Source: a bacterium (lineage in GTDB: Bacteria > Verrucomicrobiota > Verrucomicrobiia > Limisphaerales > J093). From it: 11,179 nucleotides of DNA. Both the position numbers and the translations under genes were made by a program. Within the stretch, counting starts at the first letter, position 1; each line of letters opens with the position of its first letter. The stretch covers positions 1-11,179 of the forward strand of contig JAJXTA010000034.1 in assembly GCA_021784265.1 (NCBI GenBank), written 5' to 3'. The notes beneath the pieces are model-generated. The model saw only the letters and a program-made list of their open reading frames with translations. It searched no databases and had not been told where the DNA came from. Positions 7,011 to 11,179 of the stretch are shown in pieces.

Positions 7011-7735
7011 TGTTTGGCTACCTGTTTTTCGGGGCATACGACTGGCTCCTGCTGCCCGGCCTGTTGTTGGGGCTCTATGCGCAGTTCAAGCTCAGCGCCA
7101 CCTACGGGCGCTACGTCCAAGAGCCGACGGAGTCCGGGTTGAGCGGGGCGGAAGCGGCGCGGGCGATTCTGGATCAAGCCGGCCTGCAGGATGTGCCGGT
7201 GGAGATGGTGGCAGGGCATCTGACCGACCACTATGACCCGAGCCAGCGGGCCTTGTTTCTGTCGGAGGAAAACTACAGCGGGCGGTCCATCGCCGCCGTC
7301 GGGGTTGCTGCCCACGAAACCGGCCATGCCCTGCAGCATCAGGCCGCCTACGCGCCGTTGCAGTGGCGGATGACCCTGGTGCCGGCAACCGGTTTTGCCA
7401 GCACCGCCGTGTGGCTGATCCTCGGCGTGGGGACGATGCTGCTCTGGCTGCGGGTGATCAGCATGGGGCTCTTCGCGCAACTGCTGCCCATCGCCATCGG
7501 CGCCTATGGGGTCGTGACGGTCTTCCAGTTGATCACCCTGCCGGTGGAGTTCGACGCCAGTCGGCGGGCGAAAGAGCGTTTGGCCAGCCTGGGGCTGGTG
7601 CGCGGCGAGGAAGGTGAGGGTGTGCGCAAGGTGCTCAACGCCGCGGCGCTGACGTATGTGGCGGCGCTGGTGGCGGCCGTGGCCGAACTGCTGCAGCTCA
7701 TCCTGGTGGCGCGAGGGATGAATGATCGAAGTTAA
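7007..7735 (+). CDS. yugP: YugP-type membrane zinc metallopeptidase
   Basis: Predicted integral-membrane neutral zinc peptidase of the YugP family (Zn_peptidase_2), whose members are widespread and whose physiological substrates are poorly known. In 242 residues: an N-terminal membrane segment (YLFFGAYDWLLLPGLLLGLY), the conserved AQFKLSATYGRY, SGLSGAEAARAILDQAGL and HLTDHYDP motifs, and VGVAAHETGHALQHQ with the zinc-binding HExxH at H103-H107. Two hydrophobic helices lie at about 125-170, then the conserved LPVEFDASRRA with the likely third ligand E181, and a final membrane helix near the C-terminus. Length and motif order match the family, so it looks intact and active. ATG codons at 7007 and 7010 are both possible starts and differ by one residue. 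No Shine-Dalgarno is seen. The stop lies 20 bp before the solute-binding gene, in the same direction. Confidence 0.93.
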   Translation: MMFGYLFFGAYDWLLLPGLLLGLYAQFKLSATYGRYVQEPTESGLSGAEAARAILDQAGLQDVPVEMVAGHLTDHYDPSQRALFLSEENYSGRSIAAVGVAAHETGHALQHQAAYAPLQWRMTLVPATGFASTAVWLILGVGTMLLWLRVISMGLFAQLLPIAIGAYGVVTVFQLITLPVEFDASRRAKERLASLGLVRGEEGEGVRKVLNAAALTYVAALVAAVAELLQLILVARGMNDRS

Positions 7736-7737
7736 GC

Positions 7738-7767
7738 GCCCCCATTCATAGCTTTATGAATTGGGGC
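7738..7767 (+). promoter_or_regulatory. 30-nt dyad containing the start codon of the solute-binding gene
   Basis: GCCCCCATTCATA (7738-7750) and TATGAATTGGGGC (7755-7767) are reverse complements at 12 of 13 positions (only C7743/T7762 mismatch), around a 4-nt loop GCTT. The stem begins 3 nt after the yugP stop, and the ATG at 7756-7758 is inside the 3' arm, next to the loop. As RNA it would hide the start codon; as DNA it would be a near-perfect operator. No U-run follows, so a plain terminator is less likely. The structure is seen; function is inference. Confidence 0.6.
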
Positions 7768-9327
7768 ACCAAGGCCGCCGACCATCGCCCCGGCGGCCAC
7801 AGGGCGCGCTGGGCGGGACGCGCGGTCCGGTGGGCGGGTGGCCTGCTGATGGCCTGGGGGATCGGGAGCGTCTGGGCACGCGCGGACGACGGACGGACGT
7901 TGGTGGTGATCTCTCCGCACAACACGTCGATCCGCTACGAGTTTGCCCGTGGGTTCGAGCGGTGGTACCAGCAGCGCTTCGGCCAGCCGGTGAGCGTCGA
8001 GTGGCGCGACCTGGGTGGTACGGCCGACGCCCTCCGTTTCGTCCAGTCGGAATTCGCCGCCAAACCGCAGGGCATCGGCATTGACTGTTTCTTCGGGGGG
8101 GGGCCGGAGCCGTATTTGCTGCTGGCGGACCGGGGGTTGACCGAGCCGTACCGGTTGCCCGCCACCCTCCTGGCAGCCATACCCCAGCAGTTCCAAGGGA
8201 TCGAAATCTACGACGCCCACTTCGCCTGGTACGGGGCCGCCCTCTCGAGTTTTGGGATTCTGCAGAACACACGGGTCGAGCGCCAGATGGGTTTGCCGTT
8301 GGTGACGCGTTGGGAGGGGCTGGCGCAGCCACGGTTCTTCGACTGGGTCGGGGCGGGCGACCCGCGCAACAGCGGGACGATGAACAACATGTTCGAGGCC
8401 TTCCTTCAGGCGTATGGCTGGGAACGGGGTTGGCGGCTGCTGACCGAGATCGGGGGAAACGTTCGCCAGTTCGACCGGCTCTCCTCGACCACCGCCAAGG
8501 AAGTTACCCTGGGCCAGGTGGCTTGCGGTTTCGCCATCGACTTCTACGGCTTCACGCAAGTGGCCGAGGCCGGCCGCAGCAACCTGACCTTTGTGCTGCC
8601 GCAGGATTTCACGGCGATCAGCGCCGATGGCTTGGCGATCCTCAAGGGGGCGCCCCACCCGGTATTAGCACGGCATTTCTTGGAGTTCGTCCTTGGTGAA
8701 CCTGGGCAGCAGCTCTGGTTTTTGCCCCGCGGCACCCCCGGAGGCGCCGAACGGTACGCCATCGAGCGCATGTCCGTGCGGCCAGACTTCTACCGGCGGT
8801 ATCGGGAGGTGAGCAACATCGCCTTTTCTCCGTTCGACCTGCGGCAGAGCTTCCGGTACGACGCCGAGTTGGCCCGAGCGCGGCGCGACGTGGTTGCTGG
8901 GCTGGCCGGCGCGCTCCTGGTGGACACGCATCCCGAACTGCGCGGGGCGTGGCGCGCCGTGTTGGATCGGGGCAATTCGGAGGCGGACCAGCGGCGGTTA
9001 GGCCAGATGCCAGTGAGCGAACGCGAGGCCCTGACCTTGGCCCGCGGAGGGTGGAAGGACCCGGCCCGCCGCAACCAGAAGAAAATCGAGTGGCAAACCT
9101 GGGCCCAGCGGAAGTACCGGGATTTGGCTCGCGGTGAGCCGCGGGCGGTGGGGCGGACCTCGAGCGGCTCCGTGGCGGAGGGTGCGGAGGTGGTGCCGGC
9201 GGGGCCCGGCGCCGTTGAGCGTAGCGGCGGCGTCGAGTCTGCCGACGACCTCTCCCGGAACGGAGGTGTGATCGGCGCGCCAGCCTTGTCGGCTGGCGCT
9301 TCGGCGGGGCCGGGTAGTGGGCTATGA
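7756..9327 (+). CDS. ABC transporter solute-binding protein, ferric-iron (AfuA/FbpA-like) type
   Basis: Predicted periplasmic receptor that hands ferric iron or a related ligand to an ABC importer. In 523 residues: an exported N-terminus with a long basic n-region, core AGGLLMAWGIGSVWA and cleavage likely after ARA (41-43); then LVVISPHNTSIRYEFARGF and DLGGTADALRFV, typical of the extracellular solute-binding family seen with iron transporters; then about 100 further residues (about 350-459) of charged helical sequence. The last 64 residues (460-523) are low-complexity Gly/Ala/Ser/Pro/Glu with no recognisable domain, making the protein longer than the usual 330-400. The ATG at 7756 is the only reasonable start: an in-frame stop lies at 7723 and the next ATG is inside the signal core. 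That ATG lies in a 30-nt dyad. The TGA overlaps the ATPase ATG (ATGA), so the two are coupled. The ligand is inferred from family resemblance only. Confidence 0.85.
   Translation: MNWGTKAADHRPGGHRARWAGRAVRWAGGLLMAWGIGSVWARADDGRTLVVISPHNTSIRYEFARGFERWYQQRFGQPVSVEWRDLGGTADALRFVQSEFAAKPQGIGIDCFFGGGPEPYLLLADRGLTEPYRLPATLLAAIPQQFQGIEIYDAHFAWYGAALSSFGILQNTRVERQMGLPLVTRWEGLAQPRFFDWVGAGDPRNSGTMNNMFEAFLQAYGWERGWRLLTEIGGNVRQFDRLSSTTAKEVTLGQVACGFAIDFYGFTQVAEAGRSNLTFVLPQDFTAISADGLAILKGAPHPVLARHFLEFVLGEPGQQLWFLPRGTPGGAERYAIERMSVRPDFYRRYREVSNIAFSPFDLRQSFRYDAELARARRDVVAGLAGALLVDTHPELRGAWRAVLDRGNSEADQRRLGQMPVSEREALTLARGGWKDPARRNQKKIEWQTWAQRKYRDLARGEPRAVGRTSSGSVAEGAEVVPAGPGAVERSGGVESADDLSRNGGVIGAPALSAGASAGPGSGL
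9277..9299 (+). promoter_or_regulatory. Perfect 9-bp hairpin inside the 3' end of the solute-binding gene
   Basis: GCGCCAGCC (9277-9285) pairs fully with GGCTGGCGC (9291-9299) around TTGTC. It ends 24 nt before the ATPase ATG (9324), within the low-complexity coding tail. No U-run follows. It may slow or attenuate expression of the ATPase relative to the receptor, or protect the upstream message from 3' decay. Confidence 0.45.
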
Positions 9328-10382
9328 ATGTCTCGGTTCGCGGTGTCAGCAAACGCCTGGGCGCCGCCGCGGTGCTCGCGGAGGTCTCGCTGGAAATCCG
9401 GGCGCGGGAACTCTTTTTTTTGCTGGGGCCCTCTGGGTGTGGCAAAACGACCCTCCTCCGCTTGTTGGCGGGCTTTTACGACCCAGACCAAGGCGAGCTG
9501 TTCTTCGGGGACCGTCGCATGAACGGCGTGCCTCCGCACCAGCGCAACACGGGCTTGGTCTTTCAGAATTACGCCCTCTGGCCCCACTTGACGGTGGGCC
9601 AGAACGTGGCCTACGGGCTGCAGGTACGCCATGTCAACGGGGCGGCGCAAGCGGCGCGGGTCGCCGAAGCGCTGGCGATTGTCCGGATGGAAGGCTACGC
9701 CGACCGCTGGCCCAACCAACTCTCCGGCGGGCAACAGCAGCGGGTGGCCTTGGCGCGGGCGCTGGTCATCCAGCCCGATATCCTGTTGCTGGACGAGCCC
9801 CTCTCCAACCTCGATGCGCGGCTGCGGCTGGAGATGCGCGACGAAATCCACCGTATCCATCAACAGACCCGCATCACGACGCTCTACGTTACCCACGACC
9901 AGAAGGAAGCGCTGTCGTTGGCGGATCGGCTGGCCGTGATGCGCGCGGGGCGGATTGAACAAGTGGGCGAGCCGCGGGCCGTCTATCGCGTCCCGCGCAA
10001 CCGGTTTGTGGCCGATTTCCTGGGGGAAATCAACTGGCTGCCCGCCGTCGTCCAAGCCCGGTCCGCGGCCACGGTCAGCTTGAGCACCGCGGTCGGGGCC
10101 TTCGACGCCCCGGCGGGAGACGGGTGGCTGGTCGGGCGCAAGGCTTGGCTGGGCTTCCGGCCCGAGGCGGTGCGGATCGGGCCTGGACCGAGCAACGGTT
10201 TGGCGACCACGGTGCTCCAGGCCAGTTACCTGGGCGAAATCGAGCAATACGAGCTCGAGTTGGCGGGTGGGGTGCGGATCAAGGCGGTGGAGCAGAACCC
10301 GCCGGTGGCGCGCCAGGCGGGGGCCGCGCTGCCGGTCCACGTGAGGCCGGAGGACTTGGTGCTCACGCCGCGGGAGGAGTAG
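9324..10382 (+). CDS. ABC transporter ATP-binding protein, iron/polyamine/sulfate importer type
   Basis: Cytoplasmic ATPase that would power import together with the preceding receptor. In 352 residues all nucleotide-binding motifs are intact: Walker A GPSGCGKTT (35-43), Q-loop Q81 (GLVFQNYALWPHLTV), signature LSGGQQQ (133-139), Walker B ILLLDE (153-158), D-loop SNLD and H-loop H191 (YVTHD). A C-terminal regulatory region of TOBE type follows (about 240-350, with GFRPEAVRIG and YLGEIEQYEL...HVRPEDLVL), as in FbpC, PotA and CysA. The start overlaps the receptor stop as ATGA, indicating tight coupling. No membrane permease gene is next to it: the gene ends 15 bp from a convergent gene. Family is certain; the substrate follows from the receptor and is inference. 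Confidence 0.93.
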   Translation: MNVSVRGVSKRLGAAAVLAEVSLEIRARELFFLLGPSGCGKTTLLRLLAGFYDPDQGELFFGDRRMNGVPPHQRNTGLVFQNYALWPHLTVGQNVAYGLQVRHVNGAAQAARVAEALAIVRMEGYADRWPNQLSGGQQQRVALARALVIQPDILLLDEPLSNLDARLRLEMRDEIHRIHQQTRITTLYVTHDQKEALSLADRLAVMRAGRIEQVGEPRAVYRVPRNRFVADFLGEINWLPAVVQARSAATVSLSTAVGAFDAPAGDGWLVGRKAWLGFRPEAVRIGPGPSNGLATTVLQASYLGEIEQYELELAGGVRIKAVEQNPPVARQAGAALPVHVRPEDLVLTPREE

Positions 10383-10392
10383 CGGCGGCGGA

Positions 10393-10406
10393 GCAGGTCA
10401 GCCTGC
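10393..10406. terminator. Small hairpin at the convergent gene junction
   Basis: GCAGG (10393-10397) pairs with CCTGC (10402-10406) around TCAG, between the ATPase and the HAD gene and overlapping the HAD stop codon. It is short, with no U-tract on either side, and is a weak candidate for a bidirectional terminator. Confidence 0.25.
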
Positions 10407-11018
10407 GGGCCGCAGCAAGCCGGCCTGGACCAGCGCGCGCGTGGAAGCCTCCGGGGTTTCATGCACCAGCGCCTGCCAGCCCCGGGCCAGACCGGCGGCG
10501 ACGTTCTCGGGCCGGTCGTCGAGATAGAACAGGTCCGGCCCACGCAGCCGCGCCACCCCCTCCAGCACCTCATACAGGCGGGGATCCGGTTTCATCGCCC
10601 GATGTTCGTAGGAGAGGACGTGGCCGTCGAACTGGCTGAAGAAGGGAAAATGACGGCGGATATGGCGGATCGTCAGGTCGTTGGTGTTCGAGAAGAGGTA
10701 GGTGGGGACGCCCGCGTGGCGCAGGCGTGCGTGCGTGGCGACCATAGCGGGAATCTCGCTGAAGATGTCGGCAAACAGCCCCGCGAACTCCGCCAAGTCC
10801 CCGCGAAACCCGGCGAGCTTGCGGACGCGGTCGAAGAACTCGTCGGTCGAGAGCAGTCCCGTCTCGTATTGGTGGAGCAGGGGGGACTGATTGATCAACT
10901 GTTGGACTTCGGGCAGTTGGACACTGATGCGGGGTGCGAGGTTTCGGGCGGCAATGGCATAGTCAAAGTCGAGGAGGACTTTGCCCAGGTCGAAGACAAC
11001 GGCTTTGGGGGGTCGCAT
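10398..11018 (-). CDS. HAD-superfamily phosphatase, YihX-like (HAD-IA variant 3)
   Basis: Predicted cytoplasmic phosphatase for a small phosphorylated metabolite; the E. coli relative YihX acts on glucose-1-phosphate. In 206 residues the four HAD motifs are present: motif I VVFDLGKVLLDFD with nucleophile D10, motif II LFSNTND with S110, motif III K143 in MKPDPRLYE, and motif IV YLDDRPENV with D167/D168. The helical cap includes HQYETGLLS, closely like HQHERGEIS in YihX. As in that subgroup, the usual second Asp of motif I (DxD) is replaced by Gly (DLG). The ATG at 11016-11018 lies 10 bp downstream of the recR stop on the same strand, so it is probably cotranscribed with recR. No Shine-Dalgarno is visible. 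Substrate is not determinable from sequence. Confidence 0.9.
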   Translation of the reverse strand: MRPPKAVVFDLGKVLLDFDYAIAARNLAPRISVQLPEVQQLINQSPLLHQYETGLLSTDEFFDRVRKLAGFRGDLAEFAGLFADIFSEIPAMVATHARLRHAGVPTYLFSNTNDLTIRHIRRHFPFFSQFDGHVLSYEHRAMKPDPRLYEVLEGVARLRGPDLFYLDDRPENVAAGLARGWQALVHETPEASTRALVQAGLLRPAG

Positions 11019-11028
11019 AAATGGGGGG

Positions 11029-11179
11029 CTAGAGGATGAGTTGACGGCCTTCCAGGGCCCGGCTCAGCGTCAGTTCATCGGCGAAATCCAGGCCCGTGCC
11101 GGCGGGCAACCCGTGCGCCAAGCGCGACACTTTCACGCCGCGCGGCGCCAGCCGTTGCGCGCGGTAAAAGGCCGTGGCA
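11029..11179 (-). CDS. recR: Recombination protein RecR, C-terminal part
   Basis: RecR works with RecF and RecO in loading RecA at gapped DNA during recombinational repair. Only the last 49 residues lie in the window; the gene enters from the right edge. The translation reads [20 protein letters not shown], then [20 protein letters not shown] and ALEGRQLIL. This matches the conserved RecR ending ([28 protein letters not shown]), with AGTG in place of VGGD. It terminates at a TAG (11029-11031). The HAD phosphatase gene follows closely on the same strand. Confidence 0.95.
   Translation of the reverse strand, partial: ATAFYRAQRLAPRGVKVSRLAHGLPAGTGLDFADELTLSRALEGRQLIL

Noticed and set aside
8790..10340. 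Long minus-strand open frame (516 codons) opposite the receptor and ATPase genes
   Set aside because: It is the complement of two genes with clear family motifs; its translation is Arg/Pro/Gln-rich with no motif, as expected of antisense frames in GC-rich DNA.
10461..11039. Plus-strand frame of 192 codons opposite the HAD gene
   Set aside because: Antisense shadow: the minus strand has all four HAD motifs and the tight recR linkage.

Overview
The window is GC-rich, densely coded bacterial chromosome. The best guess is Verrucomicrobiota (Pedosphaera/Limisphaera-like). The reasons are a giant secreted beta-sandwich protein ending in an LQ(V/S)QST...FYRL module, the carbohydrate-binding-like 'GQWFNYTRTFPAG' segment, and the general lack of Shine-Dalgarno sequences. 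This placement is inference and was not tested by phylogeny. No tRNA, rRNA, CRISPR, IS element or integrase was seen.

Layout. (1) 1-301, minus: N-terminal 100 residues of PurD (purine synthesis), divergent from the next gene. (2) 399-1337, plus: radical-SAM activating enzyme for a glycyl-radical enzyme, with two extra 4Fe-4S motifs and no partner enzyme in view. It is followed after 10 nt by (3) a small lipoprotein with a TonB-C-terminal-like domain (1348-1722). (4) A recognisable sigma70-type promoter near 1815-1842 leads, through a leader of about 135 nt, into (5) a secreted 1145-residue protein (1984-5421). That protein has a tandemly duplicated domain of about 212 residues, Ig-like parts, a carbohydrate-binding-like part, a PA14-like part and the FYRL tail. 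(6) A hairpin-rich gap (5422-5693) precedes (7) an M24 family Xaa-Pro-type peptidase (5694-6824). (8) A YugP-type membrane zinc metallopeptidase follows (7007-7735). (9) An iron-type ABC solute-binding protein (7756-9327) overlaps by ATGA with (10) its ATPase (9324-10382), with no permease gene between or beside them. (11) Converging from the right on the minus strand are a YihX-like HAD phosphatase (10398-11018) and upstream of it the last 49 residues of RecR (11029-11179).

How the parts may work together. Purine synthesis and RecR are housekeeping edges. The centre is cell-envelope and secretion oriented: a surface or secreted glycan-binding-like protein, a TonB-like lipoprotein, a membrane protease and a nutrient (probably ferric iron) transporter pair. 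The most curious local structure is a 30-nt dyad (12 of 13 pairs) that lies between yugP and the solute-binding gene and contains the latter's start codon. A second perfect 9-bp hairpin lies just before the ATPase start. Together they suggest post-transcriptional or operator control of the transporter pair. I did not find a clearly new multi-gene defence or metabolic system here.
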